This document shows, piece after piece, positions 1-9,000 of a DNA stretch of 64,000 nucleotides; position 1 is the stretch's first letter, and each line of letters begins with the position of its first letter. A program made the translations under genes and the position numbers. The DNA is from Gracilariopsis chorda. Its lineage: Eukaryota > Rhodophyta > Florideophyceae > Gracilariales > Gracilariaceae. The notes beneath the pieces were generated by a model that had not been told where the DNA came from, did no database searches, and was given only the letters and a program-made list of their open reading frames with translations. Location of the stretch: positions 62,001-126,000 of the forward strand of contig NBIV01000172.1 in assembly GCA_003194525.1 (NCBI GenBank), given 5' to 3'.

Positions 1-680
1 TGCATACAGTAATCACGTAAATAGTACAACAACATTTACTCCATTTTTCTTAGAATATGGACAACACCCAATCACAGTAAACGATATTTTATACAGTGAT
101 GAACGTAAAGAACAAAATGAAACATCAGAGAAGTTTCTAGAAGAATTGAAGAAAGCAAACGAGATTGCAAAATATGCAATGGAAGTAGCAAATATAGGAA
201 ATGCAGACAATGCTAATTGTATAAGAAAAGATATACATTTTCGCATCGGAGGTTACGTACTATTATCCAAAAAGAATCTGATGATACCTAAAGGCCGATC
301 AAGAAAGTTCACACCAAAGTTTATAGAACCATTCAAAATCCTATCTCTTAATTAATTACACACGTCCTAGAAACTTGAAATTCCAAAAGAATATAAATTA
401 CTACATCACACTTTCCACATATCATTACTAAAGGAGTTACATAGTAGTTCCAACAGCAAGAGGAATATGGATATTCAAAGATTCATACACAAAGTAAACA
501 CATCTCCATCCTACATTACTGGACATAGAATAATAAACGATGAAGCACAGTACCTTCTACGCACATACGATGAAGAATCAGAAGACATATAGCTCAATGA
601 ACATGATACACGTATCACGACAGGCTTACTAGATAGTTACAAAGTCCAAACTAGAAGTACTATAAAAGAAAAAAGTACAC
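1..680 (+). mobile_element. Ty3/Gypsy-like pol fossil (integrase C-terminal end)
   Basis: Translation from the first base gives the end of a retroelement integrase. There is a short stretch typical of the region after the catalytic core (TPFFLEYGQHP), then a VLLSKKNL...FTPKFIEPFKIL segment that matches the usual end of Ty3/Gypsy integrases. About 100 further residues of tail follow. The element continues beyond the left edge of the window. No LTR is recognisable here. It is AT-rich compared with the chromovirus at 32-43 kb and clearly belongs to another lineage. It is a broken fossil with at least a couple of breaks in the visible part. Family assignment is by motif recognition only. Confidence 0.7.
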
Positions 681-746
681 TCGCATACCTACTTAACTGA
701 GCTTGAGCTTGAAATAAATTAGTAAGCCTATCATCACAAACATACT

Positions 747-1169
747 ATGAATATATATCATGTTCAGGAATACGGACCTTTATGGTTCTCAGGGAACTAT
801 ATGAAGAATCATTTACGACCAAAACTACAAAATCGTTACAGTCAAGCAGTCACCCTTTACGAAATGATTTACATATGCTTAGCATATAAAACAAATAAAG
901 AATTATTATTTAATGAGAAAGATAAAAAAATGCTTCTTGCATTGATTGAAAACTATAAGTCTATGCTTACCGGATTTCTAAACGAAGAATTTCTTATTCA
1001 ATTCTACTATTTGAGAATTGGAATGTATGGCCATCTACAGAAACATGAAAATTATTTAAAGATAGTTGAAAATGCTATGTCACAAATAGAAAATAATAAA
1101 AAAGTGTTCATCAATATTAAACAGGATGATGGGAACACTTATTATATTTATCCAAAAAACGAGAACTAA
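747..1169 (+). CDS. hypothetical protein, 140 aa, AT-rich
   Basis: This ATG-started open frame of 140 residues lies just downstream of the retroelement fossil and shares its AT-rich base composition. I do not recognise it. It is rich in Lys, Asn, Tyr and Leu and looks mainly helical. The N-terminal phrase HVQEYGPLWF is faintly like a stretch seen near the end of some KDZ/Tnp2-type transposases, but there is no second motif to back that up. It could be a remnant of the neighbouring element, a decayed transposon piece or a chance ORF. No signal peptide or membrane segment is visible. Confidence 0.3.
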   Translation: MNIYHVQEYGPLWFSGNYMKNHLRPKLQNRYSQAVTLYEMIYICLAYKTNKELLFNEKDKKMLLALIENYKSMLTGFLNEEFLIQFYYLRIGMYGHLQKHENYLKIVENAMSQIENNKKVFINIKQDDGNTYYIYPKNEN

Positions 1170-1873
1170 TCCCTTTAAGATCATTATATGATTTGAGGAC
1201 AAATCAAAAAAACGAATAGAAGGAAAATTGTAGAAGATCATCGATAAAATAAATGTGGACACGTAGAATATGTGATAAAGAAGATGTGAAAGGAAATGTA
1301 TTGTACATTATCTTTATTGCAATAAAACATAGTAGTTACAAACTGATCTACAGAACCGTAGATAGGAGACCCCACTGTAATAAAAAAGGTCAATAAACGA
1401 CCGCTTGCTTTGGACGAAGCAGAAAGTCGGAGCAAAGCGACTTCCCAAATCTACTTCGCTCACAAACTCAGCCAGAAATCTGTCCCCAGCCACTTGCAAT
1501 CCGTCCACCACACAGTCCTGACCGTAGTCCATATTCTACATTATTAATATCATACAAAAGTAAGTACCTCTACTGCATGCGCTACAGAGATGGACTCCTG
1601 GCAGATTCCAGTGCTGATTATATTTGCTTGCGACAGAGGTCCCCCTATGCCCCACTATGAACTTCTCTTACTTGAAAGAACCCCATGCGTCAACTGCACC
1701 CGCATGGCAATTGATTTATTCATTTTTATAAAAAAGGAATTTTCCGGCAATCTGCTTTTCTTCACGCCACGTTCTTGAGGGTTGTTTGATCTTGGCAAGT
1801 AAACGAGCGGCGCGTTGAAGCTGCGGTTTCTTGTCGCACAGTCCTTACGCCTGAGCCACGCTTCCCACATCCT
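1170..1873. other. intergenic, no gene recognised
   Basis: About 700 bases hold only short overlapping frames on both strands, with no recognisable product. Composition moves from AT-rich to balanced. An ATG at 1874 opens a 23-residue frame (MSSAENTQPTPEVFMTLEDY...) that runs straight into CAG/GTAAGG at 1941-1949, a good splice-donor match. This stretch could therefore be the promoter and 5' end of the gene that follows. Confidence 0.3.
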
Positions 1874-1970
1874 ATGTCGTCGGCAGAAAACACGCAGCCC
1901 ACGCCGGAAGTTTTTATGACTTTGGAAGACTATCCGTTCTCAGGTAAGGGTTACTGAGACGAAAGTAAAC

Positions 1971-2714
1971 GTGCAAAGAATGTCAATGACAAGCGATGGC
2001 TTCATCAAGTACCCAGAATTGCTTATTGGACCTGATTTGTGCAAACTAAGTGATCATGCTTACGACTCTCTAGTGTATCAAATTTCTGAAGACGCTAGCA
2101 GTTCAAGCGTGGAAACTTTTGTTCAAGATCAGCACGTCAGCTCACGAGCTCATATCGTTTTCCGCGTCGGCAGCGATGATGTCTTGCGCGTTAAATTAGG
2201 TCAGAGTGAACACCAGATAAAAAGTGTGTCGGATCTACCGGGAACATATCGAGTTTTGCGTCCCAGCAACTCACGAAAGCTGTCGAGCAGACAATTGAGA
2301 GTGTACAGAAAATGGAGTCAGTTTCTTATGTCAGTTCAGGTGTACTTTACTGGTCCTTTTGCCTGTTTGAATCACATCACAGGCGCTTCCCCCGATTTCC
2401 AGGCACAAGTTGAAGCCGATAGACCTCTGCCGATCCACATAGATGAAATCCCAAACGGGTTGCTAGGTTTCAAGGTCCTTTCATTGGGACTGAGCAGAAG
2501 TATCGGAAGGAGGATCTACCATGTCTCGCACAGTGGAAATGTGAACCTGGGGCAAGTATACAACGAAGTTCTATATCTCGGAAGTGGTAGACTGCGCAGC
2601 GTATATTTTGAGTCAGATAGTTCGTCAGATGATGACTGTATGGGAGAAGGAGAAGACGAGGAAGCAGCTGACGACATTTGCGATTGTGAAAACTTGGTAT
2701 TGCGCTACAGATAG
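1971..2714 (+). CDS. hypothetical protein, 247 aa, acidic C-terminus
   Basis: This open frame of 247 residues has no stop. Residues 1-210 look like a folded alpha/beta region with no motif I can name. Residues 215-240 are a Ser/Asp/Glu-rich acidic tail with a short Cys pair (CDCENL) at the end. It may be an exon of a longer gene. A short first coding piece at 1874-1943 ends in a splice-donor-like CAG/GTAAGG, and a second open piece at about 2786-2928 (reading EDAERRTVLHACRKYPF...) ends exactly at GAG/GTGAGT. No acceptor can be fixed by eye, so the exon structure is inference. No function is proposed. Confidence 0.4.
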   Translation: MQRMSMTSDGFIKYPELLIGPDLCKLSDHAYDSLVYQISEDASSSSVETFVQDQHVSSRAHIVFRVGSDDVLRVKLGQSEHQIKSVSDLPGTYRVLRPSNSRKLSSRQLRVYRKWSQFLMSVQVYFTGPFACLNHITGASPDFQAQVEADRPLPIHIDEIPNGLLGFKVLSLGLSRSIGRRIYHVSHSGNVNLGQVYNEVLYLGSGRLRSVYFESDSSSDDDCMGEGEDEEAADDICDCENLVLRYR

Positions 2715-2785
2715 GTAGCTGCAAAGTACAATCTTGAAGTATTCGCCGATCAGTACTTCGCGATGGCCTTCAACACCAAGCTAAA

Positions 2786-2928
2786 AAGAGCAGCATAGAA
2801 GATGCTGAACGTAGGACAGTGCTCCACGCCTGCCGCAAATACCCTTTTACAGGGTTTATGGATGTTGCAGAGACATTTCACTTTGAGGCATTGCTCCGTC
2901 CTAAGCCAAACACGTTGTATCGAGGGAG
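2786..2928 (+). CDS. possible exon ending at a consensus 5' splice site
   Basis: An open stretch of about 47 codons reads like real protein (KYPFTGFMDVAETF, then FEALLRPKPNTLYRGR). It stops being open just after an exact AG/GTGAGT donor at 2927-2934. It follows the acidic-tailed ORF in another frame. The donor match and protein-like composition suggest an exon of the same transcription unit. RNA data would be needed to place the acceptor. Confidence 0.3.
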
Positions 2929-2932
2929 GTGA

Positions 2933-3466
2933 GTGTATCGAATAGCAGCACTGCGGCTACGGGATCTAGTAGATTTTGATGCAAAGGTATGGAATGGAGA
3001 GTATAACGTCATTAGAATCGACGTGCGCCGCCGATACATGACAACCAGAAGGGACGTAAGAAAAGTGCGAGAAATATGTCGCCTAGGGAGCGGTGTGTGT
3101 GACATCACTCGTAAGTCGCAGTTGTCCATACAAGAAGTACATCGGCTCTCTCTTAAAGTTCCAGTTTCGCACACTAACCGCGTTTTCGGAGCTTGCTATG
3201 CACACCGAAGGGGAGTGTATACCGGGGAAAGGACGGAGAACGAACCAGGATGCATTTGTTTGGAGAACGCTTTGAAGCTTCGAGGTGTCGTAGGCGTTAT
3301 ATGCAACCACTTTGGCACACCGATACGCGAGACGCGCTCTGGGTTGTTCCCTACTATCGAGGCTCGTAACGGGTACGCTCATATTTGTTCTTGGACGAAA
3401 GGGGACACGATGTTGCCGAGTGGAGTAGATCTTGACACAAAGATTGCAGGGTTCATCAGACCATAA
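2933..3466 (+). CDS. hypothetical protein, 177 aa, basic
   Basis: This open frame of 177 residues starts at the splice-donor-like sequence described for 2786-2928, so its first residues may be intronic. It is rich in Arg and Val with scattered Cys, and I recognise no domain. The second half (from about residue 80) contains GACYAHRRGVYTG and the C-terminal segment WTKGDTMLPSGVDLDTKI, which read like ordinary folded protein. It could be a downstream exon of the 1.97-2.7 kb gene, a separate gene or a decayed transposon protein. The overlapping frames in 3083-3382 on both strands are less protein-like and were not chosen. Confidence 0.3.
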   Translation: MYRIAALRLRDLVDFDAKVWNGEYNVIRIDVRRRYMTTRRDVRKVREICRLGSGVCDITRKSQLSIQEVHRLSLKVPVSHTNRVFGACYAHRRGVYTGERTENEPGCICLENALKLRGVVGVICNHFGTPIRETRSGLFPTIEARNGYAHICSWTKGDTMLPSGVDLDTKIAGFIRP

Positions 3467-3551
3467 TATGCGAAGTTAAACGCATGAAAAACATGCAGGG
3501 AAGACTTGTGGTGAACAGTCAGAAAACGTCGGCCAAACATCGGGAAAGAAA

Positions 3552-3609
3552 AATCACGTAGAACGAATGGTACTGTATTGCAGTGCAATACCATTCATTC
3601 TACGTGATT
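3552..3609. repeat. 21-bp-arm inverted repeat (hairpin)
   Basis: The arms are 3552-3572 and 3589-3609, with one mismatch in 21 and a 16-base spacer. The spacer itself holds a smaller palindrome (TTGCA-G-TGCAA), so the whole 58 bases can fold into one long hairpin. It lies in a region without a gene. It could be a minimal foldback element or a structured RNA. Confidence 0.75.
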
Positions 3610-4109
3610 CTTACATTCTTGCAATAATTGCACGGTTAGTCGTGTCGTCCATCCCGACAAGCGCCGCGTGTGGCTGACGGCTGTGAGCCGCTGGGGCCCC
3701 TCTCCGACCGCTTTCAGGATGCTCGTCAAAGTGCCATGTCCCGTAGTACTCGACGAGCGCATTTCGTTATGCAAAGTAGAGAAGAGACCCCCCTGATACA
3801 GAGCAACTGAATCTGTTTTCATCCTCCTTCACACGGCGGGATATATACTTGCAAGATGTGCAATAATCCGTTTCCGATGCCAGAACCGCTGACCAGAGGT
3901 GGGGCCATGAAACTCGTTGATCAAGCTTACTATTACTGATTCCAGTAAATATTCGAACAGCACAGATCGTTGTGCGTTACGGTTGTTTATTACTCTCTCC
4001 GTTTCGCCCTGAACCCGTCTCCTTCCACGCTAACCAACGAACAGTACTACCGCTCCGGCAGTCGAACCGCCAGCCGTGACCAGCAATGCCGCCGCGTTAA
4101 CCGCGTTTA
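3610..4109. other. no gene recognised
   Basis: A 75-codon frame lies on the - strand (3595-3822) and several short frames overlap it. Nothing is recognisable and no repeats stand out. Composition is balanced. Confidence 0.3.
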
Positions 4110-4575
4110 ATGCCGTGCTACGCGCTACGTTGGAGCTTCTCTCCACGCAGCCCAACGTTCAGGCGCGGCGCAAATGAGCGCGCACGCACCACTGCCGGTG
4201 CGGAAAGTCGTTCAACAAGAGGGAGCGTCTCCGAAGACACAACCAGCTGGTGCACAAGATGGGGCCCATGGGGCAACAGTTCCATTCGGCAGTGCCAAAT
4301 TGGCACCAAGCACGGCAGGCAGGTGCACCTTGGCTCGCTCTACACACGTGTGGCGCACCACACGTGTACACCACCGCCATACCTGTGTCCAAGCTCGCTG
4401 CAGTAGAGAAGTGCGCGTTCGAATTGGAACGCTGCTCCCCATCAGCTCTGGTTTGTTTGTTGTGCAGTGCACAACAAACAAACCAAAGGTGATGCACAAT
4501 GTGCACGTGCGCTGCCTCCCACTGCAACTCAGGCGGTGTTTAAACAAAAGTGACTTTCACGCTCCAAAAGAGTGA
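4110..4575. repeat. GC-rich block dense in palindromes
   Basis: All six frames are open for long distances here, which is typical of GC-rich repetitive DNA and argues against a single real gene. Two clear inverted repeats sit inside. One is at 4344-4367 (10-bp arms, 4-base spacer, containing CACGTG). The other is at 4450-4484 (17-bp perfect arms around one central base). Many GTGCAC and CACGTG hexamers are scattered between them. No product is proposed for the overlapping ORFs. Confidence 0.5.
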
Positions 4576-5992
4576 ATAGTTTACAATTTATAAAATAAAA
4601 GGCTGTAAATTGAAGTAAAAGAGACCCCTATTGACCCCTAATCAAACACAGGTCCTAACATTAGTCTAGTCTGTAGGAATATCCTATTTCACATTTTCCA
4701 ACCATGATCTCTCTAGTTAACAACAGCCATCCAAATTCTTTCGCAAACGACTCACCTTTTTCCACATGCATCCTATCTTCATATCCGTGATTCTACATGG
4801 CACGCGTCGAAAAGCAGGGCTAAATCACGCTAAATAACACACTGCAAACTTCATTTCCCGTAGACATTTTTCTACAAAAAGGCACGTTTTAACATCTGTA
4901 ACTCGTCAAAGCATCACTTTTGAGTCCATTACCAACTTTTTGAGCTACAAAAGGTTCAAACGTATATATTGCATGAGCTGTATATCGTTTTATAGATTGG
5001 TGCTCTTTCTATCTCCTTTCATATCAAAAAATGAAAAAATAGGAGGATGATCTGAACCTCTAACCTTTTCTACTAAAATGCGACGAAGCATATCTCTGAG
5101 CAGACGTGCAGGTGAACCGATTGATATAATACATCAATAGTTCTGAACGCAACGTTCGACTGTGTAAAGTGTTTTCAAAGATACTTGCAACGCATTGTTT
5201 AAGATACTAGCCCTACTCGCAATTTAAGACTAGTCAAAAGAACTGAAAGAGCTTTAAAACGGATTAAACTATCTGGGCCACACATTAGCCTATTCACTGG
5301 CTGTCTCGGAGGAATTAATGGAATTACAGTTGGGATAAAGCCATCTACGTTCAAAACTCTGAAATATTGGTGCCGAAAGGGTTACTACGCCATTCTTGTT
5401 TATAGTGCAACGCGAAATGCGTAAAAATTGCAGTGATGCTACTCATAGGAGTGGGACGCGGTTACGGCGACTGCTGTACAGTATATGAGTTGTACCGGTA
5501 CAAGTTGATGACAATAGGATGGTGTACTGTGTGAACCTTCACCAGGGAAGGCAGGAATCTAGAATGGATTGCAGGATGAATGGACGCATGTACGCGTGTG
5601 CAACAGTACCATGCTCTAGTGTTATTTTGTACTTTGTTTGACCTCTCAGAGTGCCTGACACTGTCCTAGCCACGTGTGTGGACTGAAGGAGGTGTGTACT
5701 ATTGTATTTAACTACAATAATTTACTATGGTAGTTTACGTACTTAGTTGAGCGCAACTTCGTCGTCGCGAGCACTAAGTAAAGTTAACCCGAGACTTCGG
5801 TCATTCATAAATGTTCATTTTGACCTGAGGTATCTGGCTGTGGATTGTGACGTCGTTGCGCCGTCACTAATTCTAGCTGAGGGTCACTGCATTCGGTTCG
5901 CTCAATTCACCCGCTCGGTAAACCTACAGATACTCTTTGTTGTAATTTTCGTGTGAAACTATCAACCGCGTGGTACTGATATCCCCTCTGTA
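4576..5992. other. AT-rich stretch without recognisable gene
   Basis: About 1.4 kb contains only very short frames. The last part (from about 5747) may be the decayed 5' end of the Harbinger element that follows, but no transposase motif is readable there. No RNA gene is recognised. Confidence 0.3.
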
Positions 5993-6745
5993 TTGGATAG
6001 TCTGTGCGCTACATCTCGTGCATGTGCACCATCCGTCAGGTGTTTTTCCGCTTTCCGCACGACCGGCCGGGTGGTTTTTCCCCGTCCTTGGAAGGCATCC
6101 TTCACCGGGCATATTCTAAACCACCGCATCGCGTGGCACACCCTTCTTTGGTTTTACCGTCTTTCTGGCTCCGGTTCACCTTTCTTTATCCACCTCTGTA
6201 GTCAATCTGAAATACTTACGGAATTACGCCCATATTACAGGTATAAAGAAGGCTTTCTCACTGGGTCTGCCTCCACAAGGAGCAAGGCCTCGGGCACCTT
6301 GAGTGTGATACCCAACCTTCGGCTTTTTCAATACACTTTTCAGGCAGTGGTAGACTCTAGGGGCAGATTTTTATTTGTTTCTGCAAAATGTGTTCGGTCT
6401 ACTCATGACTCTTTTTCGTACGCCTCTACAAAACTTTCCGAGTATCTAAATACCCGGAACCTCACCGTAGAATTTTGGATTGTTCAGGATGAAGCATATG
6501 TCTGTACTGATAATCTTATTACACCAATACCGGCTTCACAGGTGTCCTATTGGTATGAGAAATTGTTTAACCTTTTCTTAACTTCCTTGCGCATTCACGT
6601 TGAGCAGGCTTTTGGCAGGTTGGTTGCAAGATGGAGGATACTGCAGAGTTATCTGAACTATTCGGTGAGTATAAGCGCAAGCCTTATTATTTTATGCATG
6701 AAACTTCAAAATGTTTGCATCGATGAAGGCGAAGAAAAGCTGTGA
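5993..6745 (+). pseudogene. PIF/Harbinger (DDE_Tnp_4-type) transposase remnant
   Basis: The second half of this 250-residue frame carries the DDE_Tnp_4 signature in order. There is an F-Q-A-V-V-D strand around residue 117, the S-T-H-D-S motif near residue 136, a D-E-A-Y motif near residue 163 (the usual G-D-A-Y aspartate block), and LRIHVEQAFGRLVARWRIL near residue 200, the family's conserved glutamate helix. A CMKLQNVCID motif near the end matches the usual C-M-x-L-H-N-x-C-I-D. The first 80 residues do not resemble the helix-turn-helix region, and the frame has no ATG near its start, so the 5' part is lost or out of frame. Terminal repeats were not found. It is a plain DNA transposon relic of a different subgroup from the one at 22.6 kb. 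Confidence 0.75.
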
Positions 6746-7798
6746 TCGTTTTCTGTACGAGAAGTCGAAGACCTCGAAAAAGATGTGCTGCACTGGTATG
6801 CTATCTGTCAAGAAAGCATTGGTATGATGGCATCTACCGGAGATGAAAGGCCTTCTAGTTTACTGGTGGCACGCCCTACTATGAAACGAAGTGAAATGGG
6901 CGAAATAATGCCACGCCACAAACTGGATCCCCCAGAACTGACAAGAGTGCCGGTTCTCTGATGACCATTGACAAGAAAATTGCTGTGCGTGGAATTTTCA
7001 GGCTCGTATGCATCACTCAAAACTATTTCCGTTTTGTTATCTGACAGAAATTGACTTCATTTGTCGTTACGCTCCCCGAACAGTGCAATGGTCTGTGATC
7101 TTTGTCGGAGCCGCCACCTTCTGGTCCAGGTGCATCTGTTGGTTGTTTTAACATGCAGCGCAATTGATTTGTAAAGCTAACCTTGAACATTTTTTGTGCC
7201 GTTCTTGAGCTTCATGCAAAGGAAAGTACAGGACAGAACGTAAATGAAAGGATTGGGTCTGCGTTTGCCAAGAGACGACATTGAAGTTCTGTATACAACT
7301 ATAGTATGTTCGCATGATCAGACTTCTATTCAGTGTATGAGGAATTCTCGAGATTTCATCGGACAGGTGTGGGAACACAATTTGCTACACTGGCATCTAC
7401 TTACCAGCCATATCCTATGGCCAGTCCACCATCATTATCTAATTCTGCACATGTTACACCGGACGTTACCATTTTTGATCAAGTAAGCTCCATCTGTTCA
7501 GGAAATTTCATACCTGGGCAAAGATCTGATACGTCTAGTCCCTATTCTAGAGCACCTTAGCGAGTCTCTTCGAATAGCTCTGTTCCCAGATTACTTGGAT
7601 CTTCACACGCAAGAACCAAAGCGCCGTCGAATTCTTCGGTTTCAGGGAGAAGGGTATCTGCAAATACTTCAGCTGTGAAGCACCTCACAAAGCCACTAAT
7701 ATTAACTGCTACGTCGCATCTGCGCATGGCTTTTTCGGCTGGTCTTCCGGCTGTCCTCTTTTCGGGATGAGTTCCAACCAGCGTCAATGGGTACGATT
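6746..7798. other. no gene recognised (probably transposon debris)
   Basis: Short frames of 70-110 codons occur on both strands, for example 7557-7886 (-), which overlaps the start of the solo LTR. None has a recognisable motif. The stretch between the Harbinger remnant and the solo LTR may be decayed Harbinger 3' sequence. Confidence 0.25.
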
Positions 7799-8326
7799 TG
7801 TAGTAGAATACTATGTCTTTTGGCCAACTGGGGTAGCAGTCTACTAGGGGGTGGTAGCAGCAGAGAGCCAGCCACTGGGGTGACAATCCACTGGGTCTAC
7901 TAGTGATGCGGGCACCAATGGGCAGCGAGGCGCAATAGGCGGGCGCTATCTCAAGTCCCTACAGGTTGGGAGAATGGTAGCGATGGCTTGGAGGCCTTTG
8001 CAGTCCTACTGGCTGCATATGGTGGCAAGAAGACGGTGAGGGTGCTTGTCTTTGCGCTTCAGAGATCGGCGGCACTCGAGCCAACCTATATTGCTGGCGA
8101 GGCGCTCTGACCTCAGCAAATTATCCTAACAAATTACATAAAATTAGCTACATAATAAAACCTATGGCCACAGTGCCTTGGCACTCGCACTGTCCCCTCG
8201 TATGTCCAACATAAGCACCCAGCTTGGCCACGTGGAATTTATTTCGGCCAGCAATGTTCTGACCTCTGCCAGCCCAACCCCATGGTTACTTCACCCCTGC
8301 ACCTGCCCAATGGTCATTCTTCTACA
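7799..8326 (-). mobile_element. solo LTR, relative of the chromovirus at 32-43 kb
   Basis: The unit begins TGTAGTAGAATAC and ends TTCTACA, so it has the TG...CA ends of an LTR, and it is 528 bp against 530 bp for the chromovirus LTRs. Long stretches align with those LTRs in order. These include the AGCCA/ATAGGGTGACA-like block, GGGCACC, GGGCGGGCG, TCCCTACAGGT, AACGATGGCTTGGA-like, GCACTCGAGCCAAC and GGCGAGGCGCTCT. The flanking pentamers are CGATT and CAATT, consistent with a decayed 5-bp target duplication. No internal region remains, so it is a solo LTR left by recombination. It is more diverged from the two chromovirus LTRs than they are from each other. The orientation given follows the chromovirus, whose coding strand is -. 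Confidence 0.8.
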
Positions 8327-8382
8327 CAATTCCGGAAACCATCCCAATCAACAAAATAACAAGTCCTCTGTTTCAGAAGAAG

Positions 8383-8712
8383 TTGAACTTTCAACCGAAG
8401 CAAAAAATACTGGAGCCATTTAACTCTACTCATCCTCAACTGGTTACGGAAATTGGAGCTATAATATCTTCTTCTAGTAACAGTGACATAATATTTGCCA
8501 ATCTGTTTCCGGATCCTGATATTCATATGCTATGGATTGAGATGGAAGCGGCTGTGAATTTTTGTATCACAGCCGAAAAAGCTGTTGTGGCGGGTGCCCA
8601 AGGCCTTTTGTCGAAGGGGATTCTAATATGTATCTTGAAGCTCATGTTTTCATTTTGGAAGGTTTACATCTTTGTTCTCGGAACGCTAGTATTTGGGGCT
8701 AGTTTGGTATGA
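8383..8712 (+). CDS. hypothetical ORF, 109 aa
   Basis: This frame opens 57 bp after the solo LTR. The C-terminal 30 residues form a hydrophobic, possibly membrane-spanning segment (ILICILKLMFSFW...FVLGTLVFGAS). Nothing else is recognisable. It may be host sequence that the LTR interrupted or a chance frame. Confidence 0.2.
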   Translation: MNFQPKQKILEPFNSTHPQLVTEIGAIISSSSNSDIIFANLFPDPDIHMLWIEMEAAVNFCITAEKAVVAGAQGLLSKGILICILKLMFSFWKVYIFVLGTLVFGASLV

Positions 8713-9000
8713 TTGAAATATTTCATCCGAAAATTCTGCAGAAAATGAGGGATCACGAATGCAGAGGTAATTTTCGTTAATTTTATAGAGTGCCAGCTAG
8801 TTTTCGCATTCGTTTCTAGCACAGATTCTTCCATATTATGAATGCAAAATGAATGCAAAAGACGCCGCTAGTTTACCGTAGAGTTTTGTATTACGTTCGG
8901 TAGATGTGAATAACAGGTCTGGAGCTTAAGAACTGCACTTACAAACGCATATCACGACGACACCCATCAAAACCCCTCTCCATCGCGAGAAGGCTGAGTT
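8713..9000. other. short intergenic stretch
   Basis: Nothing is recognised here. It leads into the pyrimidine-rich region. Confidence 0.2.

Noticed and set aside
4110-4575. Several overlapping ORFs of 80-133 codons considered as genes
   Set aside because: All frames on both strands are open in this palindrome-rich GC block, and no frame has protein-like character.
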